Source: Dehalococcoidales bacterium
GTDB taxonomy: Bacteria; Chloroflexota; Dehalococcoidia; Dehalococcoidales; UBA2162
Reading direction: 5' to 3'
DNA length: 20,910 bases
Assembly (NCBI GenBank): GCA_016844285.1
Contig: JAENIS010000015.1
Coordinates: forward strand, 1 to 20,910
Under the pieces are notes generated by a model that saw nothing but the letters and a program-made list of their open reading frames with translations, did not search any database and had not been told where the DNA came from. This document shows, piece after piece, positions 7,542 to 14,771 of the stretch. A program made the position numbers and the translations under genes. Every line of letters begins with the position of its first letter. Position 1 is the first letter of the stretch.

Positions 7542-9221
7542 ATGAGCGTACCAAAGCAAGCTAAATTGTTGGTAACACTGGGGCTGGTTCTGGTCTTATT
7601 GCTGGCTGGTTGTGCCAAAGTGGCACCGGCACCTACCCCAACACCGAGCCCGGGACCAACTCCTGGTCCTGCGCCCGCACCCATGCCGACGCCTAAACCA
7701 ATCGCCCCAACTGGACCTTATGGGGAATTAACTGCGGCCGTAACCAGTTTTGGCAACGAGAACTTTGACCCCATACTTGCCGCTCAAAGTGTCGCTTCTA
7801 ACCTGGTTCATCCCATGTTTGACTCCCTCATCAAGCTGGATAATAACGGTAAGCCCGCCCCGAGCATTCTCGAAAAATGGGAGATGGCTCCCAATGGTCT
7901 CTCCTGGGTTTACAACATTCGCAAAGGAATTAAGTTTAGTAATGGGGAAGACCTGACGGCGGATGACGTGAAGTTCAGCATCGAGAGGTATGCCTCAAAT
8001 GATGGTTTCTACGGTCACCTGAGAAGCTCGGTCGAGCGGGTAGAAAAGGTGGATGACTATGGTGTCCGGGTTTATACCAAGGGGGCACAACCATATCTGC
8101 CTTATTACCATACCCTCTATTGTACCCAGGGTTTTGCGATGCCTAAGGACTATATTGAGAAGAATGGGGTGGAATATTACAGGCGTAACCTGGTGGGTTC
8201 CGGCCCCTTTAAGTTCGTTCGCCATGTCTCTGGTGACCTTATTGAATATGAAGCGTGGGATAAGTACTGGGGCCAGGTTCCCGCCTTCAAAAAGCTGACA
8301 ACGATACTGATACCGGAAGAACCCACTCGTGTGGCGATGTTTAAGACCGGGGCGGTAGATATCATTGATGTTGGCTTTGAAGCGGCAGCCGAGTTGGAGG
8401 CATCAGGCTTCAAGACACTTACTTTCGTCGCTGACCAGGCGTCAGTTTTCTTTGTTGGTCCCTATGACCCCCGGGCAAGCGGTATGCCGGCGGCGGACCT
8501 CAGGGTACGCCAGGCACTTTCGCTTGCGGTCAATGGGGAGGAGATCAGACAGACTTTCTTCTATGGTAAGGCCAGACCTCCCACCGGACCTGCGGGCGCT
8601 TCAGAGTTGTCCGCAGACATTGACCAAGCTTATTGGAAAGATTATGCATCCAAGCTTTACCGCTATGACCCGGAGGAGGCAAAAAGGCTTCTGAAGGAGG
8701 CTGGCTATCCGACAGGTTTCAACATCCGTTTGTATTCTTACCCGATGAGCTCGGCTCCCTATCTGCCCAAACTTGCTCCCATCATCCAGGGCTACTGGCT
8801 CAAAATCGGCGTCAAAGCTGAGATAGTTCCCATGGACTGGCCAGCATTCAGGACTAAACTCTACGGTCTAAAGTCGCCGGAAATAATTGGGCAGGCAGCC
8901 ATTATTGGTATCGGTTCTGGCCCGGTGGCCACCGCAACGCTGCGCACTGCGTACCATTCCCTGGGTAACAATTACCTTTTTACACCGGGTTTCCCTGAGG
9001 TAGACAAGCTCATAGACGCAGCCACTACTGAGATTGATTCAGCCAAAAGAGCCGAACTGGTGACCAAGGTACTAAAAACGGCCGCCGATAGCTACGTCTA
9101 CGACGTGATTGGCTACGGGCCACTGATGGTGGCTCTATCGTCCCGGGTAGATCTTGATATCCCCGCTACAGCTCCCTTTTTTGGCGCTTATGTTCATACC
9201 GCCGTGCATAGGGGTAAATAA
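7542..9221 (+). CDS. ABC transporter substrate-binding lipoprotein (SBP_bac_5, peptide type)
   Basis: 559 residues from ATG 7542, chosen because AGGGGGTG precedes it; the frame is open from a TTG at 7515. The N-terminus is a lipoprotein signal: basic start, LLVTLGLVLVLLLAGC, lipobox LAGC with the acylated Cys at 24. A Pro/Thr/Gly/Ala linker of about 30 residues follows, then a family 5 solute-binding domain (LIKLDNNGKPAPSILEKWEM, LTADDVKFSIERY, GSGPFKFVRH, YRYDPEEAKRLLKEAGYP). It would sit on the outer face of the membrane and deliver oligopeptides or similar solutes. No permease or ATPase genes adjoin it, so it either serves a transporter encoded elsewhere or works with the CapA pair. The 276 bases before it hold no gene. 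Confidence 0.93.
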   Translation: MSVPKQAKLLVTLGLVLVLLLAGCAKVAPAPTPTPSPGPTPGPAPAPMPTPKPIAPTGPYGELTAAVTSFGNENFDPILAAQSVASNLVHPMFDSLIKLDNNGKPAPSILEKWEMAPNGLSWVYNIRKGIKFSNGEDLTADDVKFSIERYASNDGFYGHLRSSVERVEKVDDYGVRVYTKGAQPYLPYYHTLYCTQGFAMPKDYIEKNGVEYYRRNLVGSGPFKFVRHVSGDLIEYEAWDKYWGQVPAFKKLTTILIPEEPTRVAMFKTGAVDIIDVGFEAAAELEASGFKTLTFVADQASVFFVGPYDPRASGMPAADLRVRQALSLAVNGEEIRQTFFYGKARPPTGPAGASELSADIDQAYWKDYASKLYRYDPEEAKRLLKEAGYPTGFNIRLYSYPMSSAPYLPKLAPIIQGYWLKIGVKAEIVPMDWPAFRTKLYGLKSPEIIGQAAIIGIGSGPVATATLRTAYHSLGNNYLFTPGFPEVDKLIDAATTEIDSAKRAELVTKVLKTAADSYVYDVIGYGPLMVALSSRVDLDIPATAPFFGAYVHTAVHRGK

Positions 9222-9260
9222 TAAAGTCCGAAGCTCTGAATGAACGGTTGAACCTGAGCC

Positions 9261-9296
9261 ATACGCAGGCACGGTCTTTAGACCGTGCCTGCGTAT
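9261..9296. terminator. perfect 16-bp hairpin between convergent genes
   Basis: Arms 9261-9276 and 9281-9296 are exact reverse complements (ATACGCAGGCACGGTC) with a TTTA loop. The hairpin lies 39 bases after the binding-protein stop and touches the stop codon of the small minus-strand gene, the classic place for a bidirectional terminator. Neither side has a T-run, so it may act as a Rho-assisted or mRNA-stabilising structure. Confidence 0.6.
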
Positions 9297-9514
9297 CACC
9301 GCGCTGGAATCACCTTTGAAGAGACATCTATCGCACGCTGTATTTCTGCATCCGATGCCTGAACAACGCCTTGGCTTTCCAGCATCAAAGTCCAGTCCCC
9401 CTCGAACAGGGCGTATTGATACGCCGCTGTCTGGCCAGCCCTGATAACATAGGCTGGAGTCGTCACCCTTCGGATCATCTCGCCCAAGTCCCTGGCTGGG
9501 ATTTGGCGTATCAT
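9296..9514 (-). CDS. small hypothetical protein, 72 residues
   Basis: I do not recognise the family. The product is mixed alpha/beta in appearance with ARDLGEMIRRVTTPAYVIRA near the start and ASDAEIQRAIDVSSKVI at the end. In its favour, the stop lies exactly at the edge of the 16-bp hairpin and a TATAAC box lies about 20 bases before the ATG. Against it, there is no clear Shine-Dalgarno sequence or -35 box. An overlapping plus-strand frame of 127 residues (9371-9754) runs across the palindromic repeat and is less protein-like. Confidence 0.4.
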   Translation of the reverse strand: MIRQIPARDLGEMIRRVTTPAYVIRAGQTAAYQYALFEGDWTLMLESQGVVQASDAEIQRAIDVSSKVIPAR

Positions 9515-9633
9515 CAGCTTGACAATCGGTTATACTTTAGACGTTGCGCCACCTTGATGGCTTGGCAAGAGACCTCACAAAGACAAGGCGAAGAGGTTCC
9601 GGAAAGCGGGAGATGGCATCAATTGCATCCAAT

Positions 9634-9690
9634 CCCCTTCCTCTTGTTAAGGGGCAGTAATTTTATGAAGAGAGGCGAAGCCCCTCTTCA
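9634..9690. repeat. palindromic repeat pair (CCCCTT..AAGGGG and GAAGAG..CTCTTC)
   Basis: Two small inverted repeats lie side by side: CCCCTT/AAGGGG around 9634-9655, and an 11-bp arm pair at 9666-9676 and 9680-9690 (TGAAGAGAGGC, loop GAA) with one mismatch. The same two motifs recur in the hisA-hisI gap, in opposite order. They look like members of a dispersed REP-like family. The rest of the 336-base gap between the small gene and trpS holds only the trpS promoter. Confidence 0.55.
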
Positions 9691-9811
9691 ACACCCTATT
9701 TGCTTCAAGATAGTAGCGTGGCTCTTCATATTTCCTCGGCAGCCCACATTGTAAGCATTCCGAACCGGTGTTTGAAGGGAGTGAGGTTAATAAACCATCT
9801 TAGCATGTCGC

Positions 9812-9840
9812 TTGTTGCCTGCCCGTCTTTATGCTACACT
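9812..9840 (+). promoter_or_regulatory. trpS promoter with extended -10, near-leaderless
   Basis: TTGTTG at 9812-9817, a 17-base spacer and TACACT at 9835-9840 with TGC just before it (extended -10). The transcription start would fall about four bases before the trpS ATG, and no Shine-Dalgarno sequence lies upstream of that ATG, so the mRNA may be nearly leaderless. Confidence 0.4.
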
Positions 9841-9850
9841 TTGTTACTAG

Positions 9851-10825
9851 ATGAGAAAACGAGCTTTTTCCGGGGCAAGGCCCACCGGCCGGCAACATAT
9901 CGGCAACTACCTGGGGGCTATCCAGAACTATGTGAAACTTCAGGATGAGTACGACTGCGTCTACTGCATCGTTGACATCCATGCTTTAACCTCTCTGGAA
10001 GACACGAGCCAGCTACAACCAAATATCCACAATCTGGCACTGGATTGGATAGCGGCCGGTATTGACCCGGAGAGAAGCATCATTTTTGTCCAGTCTCATG
10101 TTCCCGAAGTGATGGAACTATCTACCTTCTTGGGCATGATTACCCCCCTGAGCTGGCTGCTACGCGTGCCTACCTTTAAGGATAAGGTAAAAATCCAGCC
10201 GCATAATGTCAACTACGGCCTGGTTGGCTACCCGGTGCTGATGACAGCCGACATTGTCCTTTACAAAGCCGAGGCCGTGCCGGTGGGTGAAGACCAGTTG
10301 CCTCATCTGGAGCTGGCCAGAGAGATTGTCCGCCGCTTCAACGGCCTCTTTGGTAATACCTTCCCCGAACCCGAAGCCAAACTCACTATCGCCCCCTTGA
10401 TACTAGGGCTGGACGGGAAAGACAAGATGAGTAAGCAACTGGGTAACGATATTGAGCTTGCTCTCACCCCCCAGGGAACGATTGAGCGGGTCAGGACTGC
10501 GGTTACTGACCCCGCCCGCCGCTATCGCACTGACCCGGGGCATCCGGAAATATGCAACGTCCACCGGCTGCACCACCATTTTAATCCGTCACAGGTAGAG
10601 CGTATTGCCGGTGAGTGCCGCTCCGCGGAGTTCGGCTGTGTGGACTGTAAGATGCTCCTGGCTCAGGAAATTAATGCTCTGCTTACCCCCCTGCGGGAAC
10701 GGCGAGCGGCTCTGGCGGCTAAACCGGAATATATCACCAATGTGCTGGCTGACGGGGCGCAACGAGCCCGCGTCATCGCCAGGGAGACACTCAGAGAAGT
10801 TAAGCAAAGAATGAGGCTTGTCTAG
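9851..10825 (+). CDS. trpS: tryptophanyl-tRNA synthetase
   Basis: 324 residues, the normal length of a bacterial TrpRS. It charges tRNA(Trp) with tryptophan in the cytoplasm. The class I signatures are present: the HIGH-type motif in PTGRQHIGNYLGA (residues 11-23) and KMSK at 192-195 in GKDKMSKQLGND. The Rossmann-fold segments VYCIVDIHALT and YPVLMTADIVLYKAEAVPVG and the C-terminal anticodon-binding helices are also there. The start is ATG 9851, which gives the usual N-terminus of the family; no ribosome binding site is visible. The carboxyltransferase gene follows 55 bases after the stop and may be cotranscribed. Confidence 0.96.
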   Translation: MRKRAFSGARPTGRQHIGNYLGAIQNYVKLQDEYDCVYCIVDIHALTSLEDTSQLQPNIHNLALDWIAAGIDPERSIIFVQSHVPEVMELSTFLGMITPLSWLLRVPTFKDKVKIQPHNVNYGLVGYPVLMTADIVLYKAEAVPVGEDQLPHLELAREIVRRFNGLFGNTFPEPEAKLTIAPLILGLDGKDKMSKQLGNDIELALTPQGTIERVRTAVTDPARRYRTDPGHPEICNVHRLHHHFNPSQVERIAGECRSAEFGCVDCKMLLAQEINALLTPLRERRAALAAKPEYITNVLADGAQRARVIARETLREVKQRMRLV

Positions 10826-10880
10826 GCAAAATGGCCAAACCGGTCATATTGTCGAGCACAGCCAGAGGAGGGTCATAGTC

Positions 10881-12446
10881 ATGGCAACAAGTAAAGAACT
10901 GATCGAGGAGTACCAGAGGCGGCGGCAAAAGATAGAGCAAATGGCACCCCCGGCCGAAATCGAAAAACGTCACAAAGGGGGTCAATGGACGGCACGGGAA
11001 AGGATAGCCTACTTCTTTGATGCCGGCACCTTCACCGAGATAGGACTCTTCATCAAACACCGAACGACTGCTTTTGGTATGGACAAAAGGGAAGTACCGG
11101 CCGAAGGGATTATCACCGGTTTCGGCAAGGTTAACGGCCGCCATGTCGTGGCTATGGCGGAGGATTATATGGCTCTGGCCGGCACTTTCGGTGAATACCA
11201 CGGCAAGAAGCTGGCTGAAGCCCTGACCTTTGCCAAGGAGAACGGCTGGCCATTTGTTGGTATGAACGACTCGGCTGGTGCTCGACTCCAGGAAGGGATA
11301 GATACCCTCGAAGCTTATGGCTTGACCTTCCGGTCGCAAATCATGGCCTCAGGCATCGTCCCGCAAATTGCCCTGCTGATGGGCCCCTGTCTCGGCGGAC
11401 AGGCCTACCATCCGATAATGCAGGACTTTATTATTCAATGCAAGAAGACCGGCTTTATGGGCATTGCCGGTCCGGCTTTTGTGGAGACGCAACTGGGAGA
11501 GAAGATTAGCCTTGAGGAGCTTTCCGGTTACAAAGCTCACGCCATTAAATCAGGCTGCACCCATATCGTCGCTGAGGATGACAAGGATGCGATGGACAAA
11601 TGTAAGACACTGCTCTCTTTTCTCCCCGATAATAACCGGGAAAAACCACCCCGCCCCGAGACGAAGGACGACCCCGAAAGGGTCTCACTCGAATTGAATA
11701 CCATCATCCCGGACCGGCCAACTCAACCCTATGACATGAAGAAGGTAATCACGGCGATAGTCGATGATGGCTTTTTCTTTGAGTCGCTCGGGCTTCATGC
11801 CACCACTGTCATCACCGGTTTTGCCCGCTTCAACGGACGGACAACGGGTATCTTCGCCAATCAGCCAATGCGTGCCTCCGGCGTCATCGATACCGATGCC
11901 GCCGACAAGGGAGCACGCTTCATCCGCTTTTGCGACCTGTTCAACATTCCCGTGGTCGCTCTGGGCGACTGCCCCGGATATATGATAGGCTCGGAACAGG
12001 ATTGGAAAGGCATACTGCGCCACGGTGCCAAGCTGCTCTTCGCCTGGGCGGATGCCACCGTGCCGCTGATTTCAATCATGCTGAGGAAATCCTACGCCGG
12101 TGCCCACTACGGTATGCTGGATAAGACGATTGGTGCCGATTTTGTCTTCGCCTGGCCGACCGCCCGTATCACTATTGTCGGGGCGGATAGCGCTGCCAGT
12201 GTCCTCTTCTCCCGTGAGATAAGAGATTCGGCTAACCCTGAAGAAACCAGAGCCAAGAGAATCAAGGAATATAGCGACCTTTACGAGAATCCCTATCCTG
12301 CCGCTGAACGAGGCTGTGTGGATGATATCATCATGCCCAGTGATACCAGGAAGATGATCAATAGAGCCCTGGACATTCTGGAGAATAAGTGGCAACGAGC
12401 ACACCGGGCCCGACCCTGGCGCAAGTATTCTAATATCAATCTCTAA
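10881..12446 (+). CDS. acyl-CoA carboxyltransferase, beta-subunit type (propionyl/methylmalonyl-CoA)
   Basis: 521 residues, full length. ATG 10881 is chosen over an upstream TTG because AGAGGAGGG lies just before it. Both crotonase-like halves are present. The N-terminal half has NGRHVVAMAEDYMALAGTFG, NDSAGARLQEGIDTL, GPCLGGQAYHPIMQDF and FLPDNNREKP. The C-terminal half has GFARFNGRTTGIFANQPM, ALGDCPGYMIGSEQDWKG, ILRHGAKLLFAWADATVPL, RKSYAGAHYGML and AWPTARITIVGADSAA. Such subunits transfer carboxylate between carboxybiotin and an acyl-CoA, in propionyl-CoA carboxylase or in sodium-pumping methylmalonyl-CoA and glutaconyl-CoA decarboxylases. No biotin carboxylase or biotin carrier gene is adjacent, so a decarboxylase alpha subunit remains possible. 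Confidence 0.9.
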   Translation: MATSKELIEEYQRRRQKIEQMAPPAEIEKRHKGGQWTARERIAYFFDAGTFTEIGLFIKHRTTAFGMDKREVPAEGIITGFGKVNGRHVVAMAEDYMALAGTFGEYHGKKLAEALTFAKENGWPFVGMNDSAGARLQEGIDTLEAYGLTFRSQIMASGIVPQIALLMGPCLGGQAYHPIMQDFIIQCKKTGFMGIAGPAFVETQLGEKISLEELSGYKAHAIKSGCTHIVAEDDKDAMDKCKTLLSFLPDNNREKPPRPETKDDPERVSLELNTIIPDRPTQPYDMKKVITAIVDDGFFFESLGLHATTVITGFARFNGRTTGIFANQPMRASGVIDTDAADKGARFIRFCDLFNIPVVALGDCPGYMIGSEQDWKGILRHGAKLLFAWADATVPLISIMLRKSYAGAHYGMLDKTIGADFVFAWPTARITIVGADSAASVLFSREIRDSANPEETRAKRIKEYSDLYENPYPAAERGCVDDIIMPSDTRKMINRALDILENKWQRAHRARPWRKYSNINL

Positions 12447-12485
12447 ACGCTTCGGTGAGATATTGGAATATAAGATTGTTTGCTA

Positions 12486-12694
12486 ACCCCTCACCCTTTA
12501 TCCCTCTCCCCTTCAGAAGGGTCTTGTATCAAATGTCATTCTGAGGAGCGAAGCGACGAAGAATCTGGGCATGGGGCTGGCGGTAAACCAATAATTCCCA
12601 CCACCCCGAGACCCTTCGCTACGCTCAGGGTGACATGGAGGAAATCAATTTTGATACGAAGCTCTTCAGAAGTGAAGGGGGCCAGGGGGATAGG
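12486..12694. repeat. nested inverted-repeat element (MITE/REP-like)
   Basis: A 102-base inner element (12534-12635) has imperfect inverted ends, TGTCATTCTGAG and CTCAGGGTGACA, and contains GAGCGAAGCGACGAAGAATC. It sits inside an outer imperfect inverted repeat: CTTGTATCAAA at 12523-12533 faces TTTGATACGAAG at 12650-12661, with CCCTTCAGAAG-type sequence beyond both. This is the known kind of dispersed repeat whose spurious translation reads SEERSDEES. It fills the gap before hisA. Confidence 0.7.
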
Positions 12695-12717
12695 TTGGTA
12701 AACAGCCTCGGGAAATT

Positions 12718-12725
12718 AAGGAGGT
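12718..12725 (+). promoter_or_regulatory. hisA ribosome binding site
   Basis: AAGGAGGT at 12718-12725 is followed after eight bases by ATA at 12734. An in-frame TAG at 12725-12727 excludes any start further upstream. The other in-frame candidate, ATT at 12728, lies only two bases after the site, too close. Confidence 0.7.
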
Positions 12726-12733
12726 AGATTCCC

Positions 12734-13447
12734 ATAGAAATAATTCCAGCCATAGACTTAAGAGATGGAAAGTGCGTCCGCCTGTATCAAGGTGACTATC
12801 ATCAGGAGACGATCTTCTCCGATGAGCCGGTCGATGTAGCGCTAAAGTGGCAATCACTGGGAGCCCCCCGGCTGCACATCGTTGACCTCGATGGTGCCGC
12901 CCGGGGTGAGCTTTGCCATCTGGACATTATCAAGGAGATTGCCAGTGTCATGCTGGTGCCCATCCAACTGGGCGGCGGCATCCGCCAGTTGGAAACAATC
13001 GAGCAACTGCTCAAAATCGGCATCGACCGTGTTATCCTGGGCACCGCCGCGGTAGAGAACACACAGATGATGGAAGAGGCCTGCCGCCGCTATGGTGAAT
13101 CAATCATTGTTGGCATCGATACCAGGGAGGGCTTGGTCACGATACATGGCTGGCAACAAGACACCAAGCTAACCGCCATCGAGTTTGCCCGGGCGATGCA
13201 AAAGCTGGGGGTAAAACGTTTCATCTACACCGATACTAGCCGTGACGGAACACTGACTGAACCCAACTTCACCGCCATCGCCGAGCTGGTGGACGGAATC
13301 AGAGCACCACTGATTGCCGCCGGAGGCATTTCATCCATCACCCACCTCAAGATATTGAAAATGCTCGGTGCTGAAGGTGCCATCGTCGGCAAGGCACTTT
13401 ACAGCGGCGAGATTAACCTGAAACAGTCTTTAGCGACGATTGGCTAG
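12734..13447 (+). CDS. hisA: HisA isomerase (ProFAR isomerase), apparent ATA start
   Basis: 1-(5-phosphoribosyl)-5-[(phosphoribosylamino)methylideneamino]imidazole-4-carboxamide isomerase, the fourth step of histidine synthesis, a (beta/alpha)8 barrel. Reading from ATA as Met gives 237 residues, the usual length. The N-terminus is MEIIPAIDLRDGKCVRLYQG with catalytic D8, followed by HIVDLDGA, IQLGGGIRQ, VGIDTREGLV (catalytic D129), YTDTSRDGTL and LIAAGGISS. The first normal start codon in frame, ATG at 12950, would remove 72 residues including D8 and the first beta strand. So either AUA is used, a G-to-A change has damaged the start, or there is a sequence error. hisI lies 144 bases downstream of the stop. 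Confidence 0.9.
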   Translation: MEIIPAIDLRDGKCVRLYQGDYHQETIFSDEPVDVALKWQSLGAPRLHIVDLDGAARGELCHLDIIKEIASVMLVPIQLGGGIRQLETIEQLLKIGIDRVILGTAAVENTQMMEEACRRYGESIIVGIDTREGLVTIHGWQQDTKLTAIEFARAMQKLGVKRFIYTDTSRDGTLTEPNFTAIAELVDGIRAPLIAAGGISSITHLKILKMLGAEGAIVGKALYSGEINLKQSLATIG

Positions 13448-13515
13448 ATTGGATGGGGACTCCAGACCTAAACTAGCATACTTTCCTTTTAGAAAGAAAG
13501 GTTAGTGGAGAGTCA

Positions 13516-13585
13516 AAGAGAGGCGAAGCCTCTCTTCATAATACCTCCCCCTTCCCCTTGATAAGGGGAAGGGGGATAAAGGGGG
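13516..13585. repeat. two perfect hairpins in the hisA-hisI gap
   Basis: AAGAGAGGC (13516-13524) pairs with GCCTCTCTT (13528-13536) around a GAA loop. CCCCCTTCCCCTT (13547-13559) pairs with AAGGGGAAGGGGG (13563-13575) around GAT. Both are perfect. Related copies lie upstream of trpS and in the fragment near 13982-14013. A further run of five G at 13581-13585 sits six bases before the hisI start and probably acts as its Shine-Dalgarno sequence, so the repeat appears to supply it. Confidence 0.65.
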
Positions 13586-13591
13586 ATAGAG

Positions 13592-13903
13592 TTGGTAAAT
13601 AATCTAAAGTTCGATGAAAAAGGGCTTATCCCGGCGATAATCCAGGATGCCGATAGCGGCGAGGTGCTGATGCTGGGCTACATGAATGAGGAAGCCTTGC
13701 GGCGAACCCTCTCCGGTGAGGATGTCTGGTTTTACAGTCGCAGCCGACAGGAGATGTGGCACAAGGGGGAAACCTCAGGTAACTATCTCAAAGTAAAGGA
13801 GGTATGGCAGGACTGTGACAGCGATACTATCCTGGTGAAAGCACACCCCGTCGGCCCGGTGTGCCATACCGGTAATCAGACTTGCTTCTTTCAACAGCTA
13901 TGA
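13592..13903 (+). CDS. hisI: phosphoribosyl-AMP cyclohydrolase
   Basis: 103 residues, a single-domain HisI without the fused HisE pyrophosphatase. It opens the purine ring of PR-AMP, the third step of histidine synthesis, as a zinc- and magnesium-dependent dimer. Visible motifs are VLMLGYMNEEALRRT, VWFYSRSRQEMWHKGETSGN, the metal-binding DCDSD and GPVCHTGNQTCFF with the zinc cysteines. The start is TTG 13592 with the G-run at 13581-13585 as ribosome binding site; there is no ATG upstream in frame. The gene order hisA-hisI fits a his operon tail, and the other his genes are not in this window. Confidence 0.94.
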   Translation: MVNNLKFDEKGLIPAIIQDADSGEVLMLGYMNEEALRRTLSGEDVWFYSRSRQEMWHKGETSGNYLKVKEVWQDCDSDTILVKAHPVGPVCHTGNQTCFFQQL

Positions 13904-13981
13904 AGCCACCATTAAGTGTCCTGTCTGGTTAGTTACTGAACCAATGGCTACTTCAGCACACATTACCACTTATGGACGACC

Positions 13982-14612
13982 TCACCCCCTTAATCCCCTT
14001 CTCGAAGGAGTAAACACCATGTCATATGCGCCAGGCTTATTGCCCTCCATTTCGAGAGGGATGTTGGCCGACAAATCAAAATGATAGCCTGTTCCCGAAC
14101 CCTCAGGTTTGAGGGTTGCGTAAAGGTCGAAAAGCTCCGCAAACCTGGCTCTCATCTCATCCGGGGCATGGGCTAACTCATGACCGATTTCACCGGTCCA
14201 ATATTCGGCCAATTTCTTAAAAGCAGCACTGTCCAGGGGCTCCGGCTCGCCTCTAAACTTCTCTATTCTGTCCAGTTGTTCACCTAGCAGGCTCTCCTCT
14301 GACTTAAGTTGCCTGTCTGCCGCCTTCAGTTCCTCTGCGGTTATGATACCTTCAGCCTGTTGCCAGGAATACTGTCGCCTTTTCTGCTGGAGCCGGCTAA
14401 CTTGTTCCTGCAACTCTTTGACCTGTCGCTCTATGTCCCGTTTCTGTGCTTTCCCAGGCCTGCCGTTTATCCTTTGCCACTAGCTCCAAGGGCTGGAGCG
14501 TGGTCATACACTCAACGAAGGTATCCCATACACCACTACTTAGCTTGGACTGTGGGAGAGCAATGGCACCGCCACTGCGTTGACATTTCTGAGTGTATAT
14601 GCAACCCTAACA
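13982..14612 (-). pseudogene. C-terminal remnant of a large serine recombinase
   Basis: Read on the minus strand, a frame from about 14612 gives part of a recombinase zinc-ribbon region (GCIYTQKCQRSGGAIALPQS, then WDTFVECMTTLQPLELVAKD). It shifts frame near 14450-14480, and then continues as a long coiled coil (about 13982-14440: VSRLQQKRRQYSWQQAEGII, AADRQLKSEESLLGEQ) and the C-terminal beta part ending FDLSANIPLEMEG. These are the C-terminal parts of Chloroflexota-type large serine recombinases. The catalytic resolvase domain is missing, the frame is broken, and the last residues (RRGLRG) are encoded by a G-rich repeat at 13979-14013. The remnant ends abruptly next to the half-site cluster at 14622-14698. 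Confidence 0.75.
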
Positions 14613-14618
14613 CCACGA

Positions 14619-14700
14619 GGCGTTCAACCCGGATGTTCAATTGAACGCAGTTGAATAGCTAGATGTTCAACGCCAGCCTCAGTTGAACGGCGCTGAACAA
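14619..14700. promoter_or_regulatory. cluster of GTTCAA/TTGAAC half-sites (operator, parS-like or att)
   Basis: Seven related half-sites lie in about 80 bases: GTTCAAC 14622-14628; the perfect palindrome GTTCAATTGAAC 14635-14646 (two half-sites); GTTGAA 14650-14655; GTTCAAC 14665-14671; GTTGAAC 14682-14688; CTGAAC 14693-14698. An imperfect longer dyad links GATGTTCAACGCC (14662-14674) with the GGCGCTGAACAACATC stretch (14689-14704). The cluster lies directly upstream of the ParB-like gene and next to the truncated end of the minus-strand recombinase. It could be a ParB-like protein's binding region, an operator, or a recombination site of the resolvase. Confidence 0.6.
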
Positions 14701-14771
14701 CATCAGGGGGAAAAGAGGGATAATAATAAACAGTCAAACAATGATACTTTGAGAGCATCAGGCGCTACGGC

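Noticed and set aside
9371..9754. 127-residue plus-strand frame
   Set aside because: It runs antisense to the small minus-strand gene and then through the palindromic repeats; the composition is not protein-like.
10800..11339. 179-residue minus-strand frame opposite the carboxyltransferase
   Set aside because: It is the antisense shadow of a clearly recognisable gene.
12480..12701. 73-residue frame containing SEERSDEES
   Set aside because: This is the well-known spurious translation of the dispersed repeat at 12534-12635.
14580..14603. TTGACA ... TATATG as promoter
   Set aside because: The spacer is only 10 bases, and the segment is recombinase remnant sequence on the other strand.
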